Part shown: piece by piece, positions 1 to 6,603 of the stretch
Layout of the letters: each line of letters begins with the position of its first letter
Position numbering within the stretch: the first letter of the stretch is position 1
From: DASXMX01 sp036794395
GTDB lineage: Bacteria; Planctomycetota; Phycisphaerae; Tepidisphaerales; Tepidisphaeraceae
DNA: 19,129 nt
Direction of reading: 5' to 3'
Assembly: GCA_036794395.1 (NCBI GenBank)
Contig: DAIRGS010000128.1
Location: 1 to 19,129, forward strand
Notes under the pieces: model-generated
The model's database searches: none
Told to the model about the DNA's origin: nothing
The model's input: only the letters and a program-made list of their open reading frames with translations
Program-made: the position numbers and the translations under genes

Positions 1-52
1 CGGGGCGGCGCTGCGCGGAGTACCGCTCCGTCTCTGCCCCGGCGTGGGGGTT
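1..52 (+). repeat. REP-like palindromic element, copy A (cut by window edge)
   Basis: The element opens with CGGGGC at 1-6, which pairs with GCCCCG at 36-41, and ends in GTGGGGGTT at 44-52. The same core, spacing and tail occur at 10671-10728 and, inverted, at 11327-11384. No gene is seen between it and the next coding region. The left end is missing because the window begins inside it. Confidence 0.75.
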
Positions 53-151
53 GTTCTGAATGGGTGCGGCTTTAGTTGTGCGAGGGATCCGCGATGGATT
101 TATGCGTTACGCTTGATCATGTGCAGCCGTCTAGCGGCGACCTGGAGTTTT

Positions 152-955
152 TTAGACGTCGGGAAGCCGGCTGGCCAGTTGATCGTACACGTCGATCAGC
201 AACTGGTTTTGGGCCTGGAAGTCGGGTTTTTCGGGGAGGACGCTTTCGGTGAGGGCGGCGTCGAGGATCGCGGCTTCTTTTTCCCAGTCGGCGATTGCGG
301 TTTCGGAGTCGCGGTAGATTTGGCCGTCGCGGATGGCGCGGAGGTGGGCGGCGTCGGGGCGGGGGAAAGTCATGTGGGCGGTGCGGAGAAGTTCGGCGCC
401 CTGGCGGGCGAGACGGAAGCCGTGCATGACGAATTTGGTGTCGAGGCCGTGGGCCTCGGCGAGTTCTTTGCGGCCGGTTTTGTTGGTTTGCTTGGTGAGC
501 ATTTTCTTGAGTTGCGATGTGGCGTAGCCGTGATAGCCGGCGTGGGCGCGGCGGTTGATCAGGGGCTTGATGCGATCAACCAGGGCCGGCCACTGTTGAT
601 TCATGTGAATGACGTTGTCGGAATCGAGGGGGACATAGAGGGTTTCGACGACGTTGGGGTTGACGTTGGCGGTGAGGTGAAGCCACTTGCGGAAATCGTA
701 GACGACGATGTCGAGGCCGAGCTCGGGAAGCTGGGCTTCGGTTTGTTCGAAGGTGCGGGCGCCGACCCAGTAAGATTTGGGCGCGACGGTGACGCCGCGA
801 ATGTCGTAATCGCTTTCGGCGTTGTGGGTGCCGTACAGGCGGGAGCCGGCGATGTGGAGAAAGAGGAGGTTTTGCGGATTGACGATCCAGGCCAACTGCG
901 GGTTGCGCGGGACGAGGGCATCGGTGACGCGATTGAGGAGTTGGTCGCGGGTCAT
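152..955 (-). CDS. nucleotidyltransferase-fold protein (COG3541-like)
   Basis: This 267-residue protein carries the polymerase-beta-type nucleotidyltransferase signature: the Gly-Ser pair G37-S38 in HIAGSRLYGT, then D49-x-D51 in ESDYDIRG. An acidic residue in LDIVVYD (about D82) is a candidate third metal ligand. The arrangement matches predicted nucleotidyltransferases of the COG3541 type, which are known as a family but have no settled substrate. The rest of the chain is helical and has no signal peptide, so a cytoplasmic location is inferred. The ATG at 953-955 directly precedes a natural N-terminus and no better upstream start is seen. It stands alone, with the small lipoprotein gene upstream on the same strand about 180 bases away across a hairpin repeat. 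The family is fairly certain; the reaction is not. Confidence 0.85.
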   Translation of the reverse strand: MTRDQLLNRVTDALVPRNPQLAWIVNPQNLLFLHIAGSRLYGTHNAESDYDIRGVTVAPKSYWVGARTFEQTEAQLPELGLDIVVYDFRKWLHLTANVNPNVVETLYVPLDSDNVIHMNQQWPALVDRIKPLINRRAHAGYHGYATSQLKKMLTKQTNKTGRKELAEAHGLDTKFVMHGFRLARQGAELLRTAHMTFPRPDAAHLRAIRDGQIYRDSETAIADWEKEAAILDAALTESVLPEKPDFQAQNQLLIDVYDQLASRLPDV

Positions 956-984
956 GGGTGGGGAATCGTAGGCAGGCGGAATCG

Positions 985-1004
985 TTCACCACGAAGACAC
1001 GAAG
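985..1004 (+). repeat. dispersed repeat of the 'CACCACGAAGACACGAAG' type
   Basis: The string TTCACCACGAAGACACGAAG lies just upstream of the nucleotidyltransferase start. It has the same style (short CACGAAG or CACGGAG words) as repeats in the 16261-16610 array. I recognise such words as dispersed intergenic repeats of several bacterial phyla. No coding role is seen. Confidence 0.45.
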
Positions 1005-1022
1005 CGCGGGGGCCGGGCATGG

Positions 1023-1120
1023 TCTTACTCTTACTCCTACTCTTAATCCTACTCTTGCTTGGCCGCGGCGCGGGACAGACGAGAGTAAGATTAGGATTAA
1101 GATTAAGAGTAGGAATTAAG
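1023..1120 (+). repeat. hairpin of degenerate CTTAMTC hexamer runs, copy 1
   Basis: The left arm (1023-1057) is a run of CTTACTC, CCTACTC and CTTAATC words. The right arm (1083-1120) is a run of the complementary words GAGTAAG, GATTAAG and GAGTAGG. The two arms are imperfect inverted repeats around a GC-rich spacer of about 25 bases. The same design recurs at 1564-1670, so this is a repeat family rather than a chance AT-rich patch. Translated antisense it gives long leucine strings, which produces a spurious reading frame. Confidence 0.8.
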
Positions 1121-1135
1121 GAAGGGGCGGGTGGT

Positions 1136-1471
1136 TTAGTGCGGGACAGGGGGGCCGAGGGGGGTTCCGAGGTAGCCGCGGATGAAGTCGTTGTGGCCGA
1201 GGAGGCGCCAGAGTTGGAGGGTGGTGAGGGGGCCTTGCTGGAGGAGGTGGTAGGGGAGATTGGTTTCGGGATCGACTTCGGTCGTGGGGGTGGTGAGGGC
1301 ATAAATGGTTGGAGAATTGTTGCGGAGTTCTGCGATGGCGTCGGCGATGCCCTGGCGGTAGGCGTCGATGACCAGGGTGGGGTCTTGCTGGATGGGTGGC
1401 GGATGGGCGGGTGTGCAGGAACTGAGGGAGAGGATCAGGATGGCGAGGATGGGGCGGGAGTGAACGGTCAC
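1136..1471 (-). CDS. small putative lipoprotein
   Basis: I do not recognise this family. Read from the GTG at 1469-1471 it gives 111 residues that begin with a short basic segment, a hydrophobic stretch (PILAILILSL) and a lipobox-like LSSC, followed by a proline-rich linker. This pattern is typical of an exported lipoprotein. The mature part (IDAYRQGIADAIAELRNN, then LLQQGPLTTLQLWRLLGHND) looks like a small helical domain. An upstream TTG at 1505-1507 would add 12 residues and is less convincing. No Shine-Dalgarno sequence is obvious at either start. The gene is bracketed by two related hairpin repeats (1023-1120 and 1564-1670). Export is a fair inference; function is unknown. Confidence 0.5.
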   Translation of the reverse strand: MTVHSRPILAILILSLSSCTPAHPPPIQQDPTLVIDAYRQGIADAIAELRNNSPTIYALTTPTTEVDPETNLPYHLLQQGPLTTLQLWRLLGHNDFIRGYLGTPLGPPVPH

Positions 1472-1563
1472 GGGGGATGTTTTGCGGGTGGAGAGGGAAT
1501 TTGGCAAGAGGCGGGGGCCGAGGAGGCAAGGAACCGGGTCGCGTGCGTGACGTGGGGGAGGGC

Positions 1564-1670
1564 GGTCTTACTCTTACTCATAATCTTAATCTTACTCTTG
1601 ATGCGGGGGCTGGGGATTTGGTGGGGACGGATGAGATTAAGATTTGGATTATGAGTAAGAATAGGATTGG
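1564..1670 (+). repeat. hairpin of degenerate CTTAMTC hexamer runs, copy 2
   Basis: The left arm (about 1566-1601) contains CTTACTCATAATCTTAATC. The right arm (about 1632-1668) contains the inverted counterpart, with GATTATGAGTAAG matching CTTACTCATAATC over 13 bases. About 30 G-rich bases separate the arms. It shares word content and architecture with the element at 1023-1120. Confidence 0.8.
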
Positions 1671-1678
1671 CGGCGATA

Positions 1679-1721
1679 TGACGAAACGGGGACGCGTGAC
1701 GAAACGGGGACGCAGCTAGTT
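1679..1721 (+). repeat. tandem 18-base repeat and half palindrome at a scaffold gap
   Basis: TGACGAAACGGGGACGC occurs at 1679-1695 and again at 1697-1713. The second copy continues into AGCTAGTT and stops at the N run. This is the left arm of the palindrome found complete at 2436-2483. The right arm is absent on the far side of the gap. Confidence 0.85.
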
Positions 1722-1731
1722 NNNNNNNNNN
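1722..1731. other. assembly gap (10 N)
   Basis: Ten unknown bases, a usual placeholder for a scaffold join of unknown length. The gap begins about one base short of the expected tip of the palindrome, so the real missing sequence probably includes at least the right arm. Confidence 0.98.
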
Positions 1732-1758
1732 GGTGGGGCAATTGTGGGGGGTGTTACC

Positions 1759-1764
1759 TATAAT
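1759..1764 (+). promoter_or_regulatory. candidate -10 element (TATAAT) upstream of recR
   Basis: A perfect TATAAT ends only 8 bases before the recR ATG at 1773, with TTCGGGCC between and no Shine-Dalgarno sequence. No good -35 hexamer is seen at 16-18 bases, and the region further upstream is lost in the gap. If used, transcription would begin at or next to the ATG, giving a leaderless message. Confidence 0.35.
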
Positions 1765-1772
1765 TTCGGGCC

Positions 1773-2378
1773 ATGACGAATTACACGCAGAGTATTCAGA
1801 ATTTGATGAATGAGCTGGCACGGCTGCCGGGCATTGGGATGAGGTCGGCGGAGCGGATTGCGTTTCATTTGCTGAAGCAGAAGCCGGAGGATGCGATGCG
1901 GCTTGCCGAGGCAATCTCGGATGTGAAGACGCGCATCCGGCATTGTTCGGTGTGCTACAACCTGACAGAGCAGGATCCTTGTGGCATTTGCGGGGATGCG
2001 GGGAGGGAGCAGGGACAGGTTTGCATTGTGGAGCAGCCGAAGGATTTGCTGGCGCTGGAGGCGACGGGGTTGTATCGAGGGGTTTATCACGTATTGCTCG
2101 GGCGGATCGCGCCGTTGGAGGATTCTGAGCCGGGGGATTTGACGATTGAGCCGCTCATGAACCGGCTGGCGTCGGGAGCGGTTCGGGAACTGATCATGGG
2201 GACGAATCCGACGATGGAGGGGGATGGGACGGCGCTTTATATCCAGAGCATGGTGGGCGGGCGGTTTCCCGATGTGCAGATCACCCGCCTGGCGCGCGGG
2301 CTGCCGGCGGGGAGCAGCATTGAGTATGCGAATAAGAACATTCTGGCGGATGCGATTAGTGGGCGGCAGAGGATGTAA
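1773..2378 (+). CDS. recR: recombination mediator protein RecR
   Basis: RecR acts in the cytoplasm with RecO (and RecF) to load RecA onto gapped single-stranded DNA. The 201-residue chain has the usual length and order. It starts with the helix-hairpin-helix region LARLPGIGMRSAERIAFHLL (about 16-35), followed by a four-cysteine zinc finger (C58-x2-C61 and C70-x2-C73), then a TOPRIM-like domain starting with CIVEQPKDLLALE. It ends with the characteristic LARGLPAGSSIEYAN and DAISGR. All key residues are present, so it should be functional. RecR is often found with dnaX and ybaB, but here the upstream side is a scaffold gap and the downstream side is repeats and a convergent gene, so the usual neighbours are not visible. 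The ATG follows a perfect TATAAT at very short distance. Confidence 0.97.
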   Translation: MTNYTQSIQNLMNELARLPGIGMRSAERIAFHLLKQKPEDAMRLAEAISDVKTRIRHCSVCYNLTEQDPCGICGDAGREQGQVCIVEQPKDLLALEATGLYRGVYHVLLGRIAPLEDSEPGDLTIEPLMNRLASGAVRELIMGTNPTMEGDGTALYIQSMVGGRFPDVQITRLARGLPAGSSIEYANKNILADAISGRQRM

Positions 2379-2386
2379 CGGGAAAC

Positions 2387-2426
2387 TCGAATGACGAAAT
2401 TCGAATGACAAATCAAATTCGAATGA
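2387..2426 (+). repeat. TCGAATGA short tandem repeats
   Basis: TCGAATGA appears at 2387-2394, 2401-2408 and 2419-2426, spaced by AT-rich words such as CGAAAT and CAAATCAAAT. This lies directly downstream of recR and runs into the palindrome at 2436. Read antisense it produces a start-like MSFEFRHSSF, the source of a spurious frame opposite recR. Confidence 0.7.
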
Positions 2427-2435
2427 TTGTAATGA

Positions 2436-2483
2436 CGAAACGGGGACGCAGCTGGTTTGGAAACTAGCTGCGTCCCCGTTTCG
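2436..2483. repeat. near-perfect 48-base palindrome, possible bidirectional terminator
   Basis: The left arm 2436-2458 and right arm 2461-2483 pair over 23 positions, with one G.T wobble and a two-base tip (GG at 2459-2460). It sits between two convergent genes, recR (ends 2378) and the Gly-rich protein gene (its stop is at 2489-2491). A role as a bidirectional transcription stop is plausible, although there is no T run after either arm. Its left arm recurs at 1697-1721 beside the scaffold gap, so it is a repeat family rather than only a terminator. Confidence 0.85.
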
Positions 2484-2488
2484 GTCGG

Positions 2489-2863
2489 TTATTCGCGTGC
2501 GGCGGCGTTGTCGGGGCCATCTGGGCGGCCGGAGGCGGGGGTGCTGGCGAAGCCGCCCTTGCCGTCGAGGCCGATAAAATCGGGGTCGAGATCTCCGCCG
2601 CTGCCGGCGCCGTCATTGCCGGGGGCGTGGCCGACGCCGCTGGTGCGGACGCCCTGGTCGCCACTGCGCATGGGGCCGGTGCCTTGCTCGGGACCCTTGG
2701 CTCGGCCACCTTCGGGCTCGGATGCGTTGGCTTGGCGGGCGGGAATGCCAAAGTCGAGTTTGCCTCCGATCAGTTTGTCGGCGTTGCGGTCGCTGCCCAC
2801 TTTCGGAGAAGAATTCTTCGATTTCTGATCGTTTTGGCTCGATGATGTTTTTTTGTGCGCCAT
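2489..2863 (-). CDS. Gly/Pro-rich, probably disordered small protein
   Basis: From the ATG at 2861-2863 the product is 124 residues. The first 30 residues are rich in Lys and Ser (MAHKKTSSSQNDQKSKNSS), followed by KLIGGKLDFGIPARQANASE. A long acidic, Gly-rich tail then contains GRAKGPEQGTGPMRSG and SGGDLDPDFIGLDGKGG. There is no signal peptide, membrane segment or cysteine. I do not recognise a named family, but the composition is too structured to be a shadow frame: word-like motifs persist to the stop, and the start sits cleanly opposite a divergent gene. A longer frame to 3034 would add residues overlapping that divergent gene and is rejected. Its start is 31 bases from the divergent ATG at 2895, so the two genes probably share a promoter region. 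Function unknown. Confidence 0.65.
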   Translation of the reverse strand: MAHKKTSSSQNDQKSKNSSPKVGSDRNADKLIGGKLDFGIPARQANASEPEGGRAKGPEQGTGPMRSGDQGVRTSGVGHAPGNDGAGSGGDLDPDFIGLDGKGGFASTPASGRPDGPDNAAARE

Positions 2864-2894
2864 GATTTGCACGAGAGTAAAGAACGTGCCGGAA

Positions 2895-3563
2895 ATGACA
2901 GAAATTGAAAATCGTGGGCAGGGCGCTGAGAATCGGGACATGCAGAATTCGCAGCCGCGACGCGGGTCCATCTTGGCGCGGGGGAGTGTCGTGCGGGTGG
3001 CGGTGTTTTTGAGCATTCTGCTGGTGATGGGCATGACGACCTCGCTCTGGCATCACTGGACGAAGGTGAAGGAGCCGACCACGGCCATTGCGGTGTACGG
3101 AGATCCGTCGCTGGATGGGGCGAAGATTGTCGTGGAAGGCAGCGACGAGGAGACGCGACAGCAGCCGCCGGTGGAAGTGCTGTTGAGCGCTGAGCAGAAG
3201 TTTCAGCAGGCGATTTATCGGTATCCCGGGCGTTATCACGTGACGGTGAGCGTGCAGTTGCCTGGGCAGACAGTGCCGATCGCGGACGCATTTATGGTGA
3301 TCGACCGTTTTCACGGAGCGGTGGTGGATTTACCGACTACGCTGACGATTGATGGGCAGCCGGGGGATCGGGTGACGATCAGCAATGATTCCTTTAGCCA
3401 GAGGCTGGAGCCGAACAATGAGAACCATTATCGCGTGATGATATTGCTGTCGCCGGGAAAGTACCGGATTACGCGGACGCAAGGCGGGGCGATGATCATG
3501 GACGATGAGTTGGTAATCGAGCCGCACAAGCCCAAGAAGATCGTGCTGCCGCACGTATCGTGA
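2895..3563 (+). CDS. single-pass membrane-anchored protein, PEGA-like exterior
   Basis: I do not recognise a named family. From the ATG at 2895 (222 residues) there is a polar cytoplasmic tail, one hydrophobic segment at about residues 32-51 (VVRVAVFLSILLVMG), then an extracytoplasmic beta-rich part. That part holds two similar units: one with YRYPGRYHVTVSV ending in VVDLP, the other with LLSPGKYRITRTQGG ending in IVLP. The PG-x-Y pattern resembles PEGA-type carbohydrate or envelope-binding repeats, which is inference from pattern only. Other possible starts are GTG at 2853, which would overlap the divergent gene, and ATG at 2940. None has a good Shine-Dalgarno sequence. It is followed after 18 bases by the dehydrogenase gene, so the two may be co-transcribed. 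Confidence 0.75.
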   Translation: MTEIENRGQGAENRDMQNSQPRRGSILARGSVVRVAVFLSILLVMGMTTSLWHHWTKVKEPTTAIAVYGDPSLDGAKIVVEGSDEETRQQPPVEVLLSAEQKFQQAIYRYPGRYHVTVSVQLPGQTVPIADAFMVIDRFHGAVVDLPTTLTIDGQPGDRVTISNDSFSQRLEPNNENHYRVMILLSPGKYRITRTQGGAMIMDDELVIEPHKPKKIVLPHVS

Positions 3564-3581
3564 AATTGCATTGGAGTGAAT

Positions 3582-4550
3582 ATGTCTGAATCGACGGGTG
3601 GATTGCCGGTGGTGCTGGTGACCGAACACAGTGACGCGGAGCCGTTAAAGTGGCTTTCCGAGCGGGCGAAGGTGATTGAGGCGGGGCCGGATGCGCCGGG
3701 GTTTGGCGAGCATCTGGCGACTGCGGGGGGGCTGCTGGTGCGGACGTACACGAAGGTGAACGATGAGCTGTTGTCGCGCGCGCCGAAGCTGAAAGTGGTG
3801 GGGCGGGGCGGGGTTGGATTGGAGAATATCGACGTGCCCGCATGCCGGCGGCGCGGGGTTGAGGTGGTGTATACGCCCGATGCCAACACGCTGGCGGTGG
3901 GGGATTTTGTGTTCGGGTATCTCACCCGGCTGGTGCGCGGATGGGCGTACTTCAAAGAGGATGTATTGGACCCGAAAGAATTTAAACGGCTTCGCGATAC
4001 GTTGCGCGGCCGGCAGCTTAACGAGATGACATTGGGGATCGTGGGAATGGGGCGGGTGGGTCGGCGGGTGGGACATATCGCGGCCAGTGGGTTTGGGATG
4101 CACGTGCTGTACAACGATTTGCAGGATGTGCGGGCCCATTTGGATTTTTCAGCGACCGCGGTGGACAAGCCGACGTTGTACCAGTCATCGGACGTGTTGA
4201 GCATTCACGTGGATATGCGGGCGGGCAATGAGAATCTGGTGGGAAGGGACCAGCTTGAATTGATGAAGCGGGGGTCGTTGTTGATCAATACGAGCCGGGG
4301 GGAGGTGCTGGACGTGTACGCGGTGGCGGACGCGATTCGATCGGGGCGGCTGGCCGGGGCGGCGCTGGATGTGTTTCATCCGGAGCCGCCGAAATCTGAT
4401 TTTCCGCTATTGGGGTTGGAGAATGTGATCTTGACCCCGCACATCGCGGCAAGGACGACGACGGCGATGACGAATATGGGGTGGGTGGTGCGGGATGTGT
4501 TGGCGGTTCTGGAGGGGAGAAAGCCGCGGTATCCGGCGCCGGGGAAGTAA
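3582..4550 (+). CDS. D-2-hydroxyacid dehydrogenase (phosphoglycerate dehydrogenase-like)
   Basis: This NAD-dependent oxidoreductase of 322 residues belongs to the D-isomer 2-hydroxyacid dehydrogenase family and resembles SerA, which makes 3-phosphohydroxypyruvate for serine synthesis. The visible features are: the substrate-loop sequence GRGGVGLENID (75-85), the Rossmann glycine motif GMGRVG (155-160), and the catalytic triad R239 (NTSRGE), E268 (FHPEPP) and H287 (LTPHIA). It lacks the C-terminal ACT regulatory domain of long SerA forms. The start is set by GGAG at 3573-3576, five bases before the ATG at 3582; a GTG at 3576 overlaps that GGAG and is rejected. It follows the membrane protein gene closely. 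The substrate cannot be fixed from sequence; phosphoglycerate, glyoxylate and related keto acids are possible. Confidence 0.9.
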   Translation: MSESTGGLPVVLVTEHSDAEPLKWLSERAKVIEAGPDAPGFGEHLATAGGLLVRTYTKVNDELLSRAPKLKVVGRGGVGLENIDVPACRRRGVEVVYTPDANTLAVGDFVFGYLTRLVRGWAYFKEDVLDPKEFKRLRDTLRGRQLNEMTLGIVGMGRVGRRVGHIAASGFGMHVLYNDLQDVRAHLDFSATAVDKPTLYQSSDVLSIHVDMRAGNENLVGRDQLELMKRGSLLINTSRGEVLDVYAVADAIRSGRLAGAALDVFHPEPPKSDFPLLGLENVILTPHIAARTTTAMTNMGWVVRDVLAVLEGRKPRYPAPGK

Positions 4551-4555
4551 GGGCG

Positions 4556-4617
4556 CAAGATGCTTCGCTGAAATCTTGTCGGTTGAGAGAATTGTCATTC
4601 TGGAGCGCAGCGAAGGA
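4556..4617 (+). repeat. small hairpin and 'GTCATTCTGGAGCGCAGCG' dispersed repeat
   Basis: CAAGAT (4556-4561) pairs with ATCTTG (4573-4578) just after the dehydrogenase stop. The string at 4593-4617 contains GTCATTCTGGAGCGCAGCG, a word I recognise as a common dispersed intergenic repeat in several phyla. CTTCGCTG in the first part and CAGCGAAG in the second form a further inverted pair. A weak terminator role for the hairpin is possible, but there is no T run. Confidence 0.45.
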
Positions 4618-4667
4618 AGCGGAGATCTGTAGGGCAGTTCCGCGTCAACCCACGCCCCCTTCCCCAA

Positions 4668-4803
4668 CCCTCCCCCGGGCATACCGGTGGAGGGAGAAGA
4701 GGTCTGTCGCGACATTCTGCAGCATCCCGCCCTGTCCGCACGAGCATCTGTTGGGCACTGAAAGAACCCCCTCGCTACCCTCCGCCGGCGTACCGGTGGA
4801 GGG
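4668..4803 (+). repeat. two copies of a CCCTCC...CCGGTGGAGGG palindromic element
   Basis: Copy 1 at 4668-4694 and copy 2 at 4778-4803 both begin CCCTCC and end with TACCGGTGGAGGG, so each folds on itself. Around copy 2 a second inverted pair (CCCTCGCT at 4769-4776 and GGCGAGGG at 4829-4836) encloses it. The stretch 4551-4847 contains no supported gene and is essentially made of such repeats. It separates the dehydrogenase and the convergent glycosyltransferase gene. Confidence 0.7.
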
Positions 4804-4847
4804 GAAAAGGAGCGTCCCCGGGGGGAATGGCGAGGGAAGGAACAAAC

Positions 4848-6203
4848 CTATCGCTTCCCATTCACCATCGCGCGGGCCTGGTCGTAGACCTGGATGCACT
4901 GGCGGGCGGAGTCGACCCAACTGAGGCGGCGGACTTCGAAGGAGCCGTGCTGGCGGAGCGTGCTGGCCAGGGGGGGATGTTTGAGGACGGCGATGATTTT
5001 GTTGGCCATCTCGTTGACGTCCCAAAAATCGACCTTGAGGGCGTGGGTGAGAACTTCGGAGACGCCGGACTGCTTGGAGATAATGACCGGGACATCGTGG
5101 CTCATGGCTTCGAGCGGGGCGATGCCGAAGGGTTCGCTGACCGAGGGCATGACGTAGAGGTCGGCCATTTTGAAGACTTTTTCGACGTCGGGCCCGCGGA
5201 GGAAGCCGGTGAAGAGGACCTTGTGGCCGATGCCCATGGAGGCGGCCATTTCGATTGTCCGGCGGATCATGTCGCCTGAGCCGGCCATGACGAACTTAAC
5301 GTTGTCCATGACCTCGAGGACTTTTTTAGCGGCGGCCAGGAAATACTCGGGGCCTTTTTGCATGGTGATGCGGCCGAGGAAGAGGACAATTTTTTCGTCT
5401 TTGTGAATCGAATATTTTTCTTCGTCGAAGCCGTTGGTGCTGGTTTCAATGGCGTTGTAGACGACTTCGACTTTGGCCGGATCGATACCGTACTGGTGGG
5501 TGACCTGATTTTTGGTGAGGTAACTAACAGCAATGACCTTGATGGCGCCGTGCATCCCGCGGCGTTCAATGTCGTAAATGCGCTGATCGACGTTGACGCC
5601 TGAGCGATCAAATTCGGTGGAATGCACATGAACCACCAGCGGCACGCCCTTGAGGGCGGCAACGGACAGGCCGGCGGGGAAGGTCATCCAATCGTGGGCG
5701 TGAACGACGTCGAAGGTTTCGTGGCGGGCGATCTCGCTGGCCAGAAGGGCATATCGCTGGATCTCGGCGAACATATCGCCGCCGTAGGGTGAGCCGGCGG
5801 CGTTGGCGGGGCCGACGGGTTTAGCAAGTTGGGCGGCGGCCTGGGCCTCAGAGGACACTGTCGTTGTTTCGTAGGATTTTTGGGAATCGGCGATTTCCTC
5901 GCGCTGCTTCTGGTAATCGGCGGGGGTGTTGTATGGATTGGAGAGGGCGGCGTTGACGGTGCGGAACGTCACGTGATCGAACTCATCCAGGCGAAATTCG
6001 GTAGTCGGGGAGGCCAGTGGCGAGTCCGCGCGAGGGCTTACCAGGCGCACGTGTGTGGAGAATGGCGTTGAAACCGGGCGGGGCAGCACGAACATGATGT
6101 CCGTACCGATGCTGCTCATTGCCTTGGTCAGACCGTAACAGGCCGTTCCCAAACCGCCGCTGATAAAAGGTGGGAATTCCCACCCAAGCATAAACACACG
6201 CAT
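4848..6203 (-). CDS. glycosyltransferase, GT4 type with starch-synthase-like N-terminus
   Basis: The 451-residue GT-B enzyme begins MRVFMLGWEFPPFISGGLGT, the opening of starch/glycogen-synthase-like glycosyltransferases with a glycine loop for the nucleotide sugar. Further motifs are VVHAHDWMTFPAGL (about 167-180), HVHSTEFDR (192-200) and the donor-site GRITMQKGPE (277-286, with R278 and K283). The retaining-enzyme E-x7-E motif spans E357 and E365 in SEPFGIAPLEAM. A polar, Ala/Gln-rich stretch at about 95-140 looks like an inserted linker between the conserved N-terminal strands and HAHDW. It has no signal peptide or membrane segment, so it is cytosolic. It transfers a sugar from a nucleotide donor; glycogen-type glucan or surface polysaccharide are both possible. 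It stands alone, with a long intergenic region upstream. Confidence 0.9.
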   Translation of the reverse strand: MRVFMLGWEFPPFISGGLGTACYGLTKAMSSIGTDIMFVLPRPVSTPFSTHVRLVSPRADSPLASPTTEFRLDEFDHVTFRTVNAALSNPYNTPADYQKQREEIADSQKSYETTTVSSEAQAAAQLAKPVGPANAAGSPYGGDMFAEIQRYALLASEIARHETFDVVHAHDWMTFPAGLSVAALKGVPLVVHVHSTEFDRSGVNVDQRIYDIERRGMHGAIKVIAVSYLTKNQVTHQYGIDPAKVEVVYNAIETSTNGFDEEKYSIHKDEKIVLFLGRITMQKGPEYFLAAAKKVLEVMDNVKFVMAGSGDMIRRTIEMAASMGIGHKVLFTGFLRGPDVEKVFKMADLYVMPSVSEPFGIAPLEAMSHDVPVIISKQSGVSEVLTHALKVDFWDVNEMANKIIAVLKHPPLASTLRQHGSFEVRRLSWVDSARQCIQVYDQARAMVNGKR

Positions 6204-6603
6204 TAAAAGCTGCTCTTTCGCCCTGAAGGCCGACGTTTAAACCGGCGACCGGGCAAACCTTTCCGACACAATCCCCTAAGGCGCCAGTGCTGGAAAATCG
6301 AATACTCCTGCACTGACAGGCGGTTAAGTGGCTCCCACTACGACCGGCGCGCGATCAGCATGTTCCGAGGAAAACCGAACCACACCCGAACGGCGTAGCC
6401 CACAAACGACGCGAACTCAACCGAATCCGTCCGGCGAGCCGTCGCGCACCCGGCTGGGGACAAGTTAAAGTTCCCCATCCTGTCTTGTCAATATCTCCGG
6501 CACAGATTCCCGTTGAGTTAAATCGACTATTCATCTTGCAGTGAAGATGGGTGGGCTGCACAGTATTTGTCGGCGTGACGCTGGTTGATTAGAGTGTGGG
6601 TTC
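6204..6603. other. 400-base divergent intergenic region, no supported gene
   Basis: This lies between the glycosyltransferase (minus) and the DUF2752 gene (plus), so promoters for both should be here, but I cannot place either with confidence. The composition is less G-rich than the flanks. Weak inverted pairs exist, for example CAGTGC with GCACTG near 6283-6316, and GGGGAC with GTTCCCC near 6457-6476. A 68-residue minus-strand frame at 6355-6561 has no domain character and is not called. Confidence 0.5.

Noticed and set aside
1023..1120. CRISPR-like array from repeated CTTACTC words
   Set aside because: The words are 6-7 bases long, directly adjacent and degenerate, with an inverted arm. 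There are no spacers of constant length and no cas genes.
44..1654. Long plus-strand open frame (536 codons)
   Set aside because: It lies antisense to the nucleotidyltransferase and lipoprotein genes, and its Leu-rich strings come from the CTTAMTC hairpins. It has no domain pattern.
1758..2411. 217-codon minus frame opposite recR
   Set aside because: It is the shadow of recR, and its start comes from the TCGAATGA repeats.
2457..2828. 123-codon plus frame opposite the Gly-rich protein
   Set aside because: Its start lies within the palindrome and the frame is the antisense of a gene with better codon pattern and start context.
6355..6561. 68-codon minus frame in the divergent intergenic region
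   Set aside because: No Shine-Dalgarno sequence, no domain or hydrophobic pattern, and it lies where promoters are expected.
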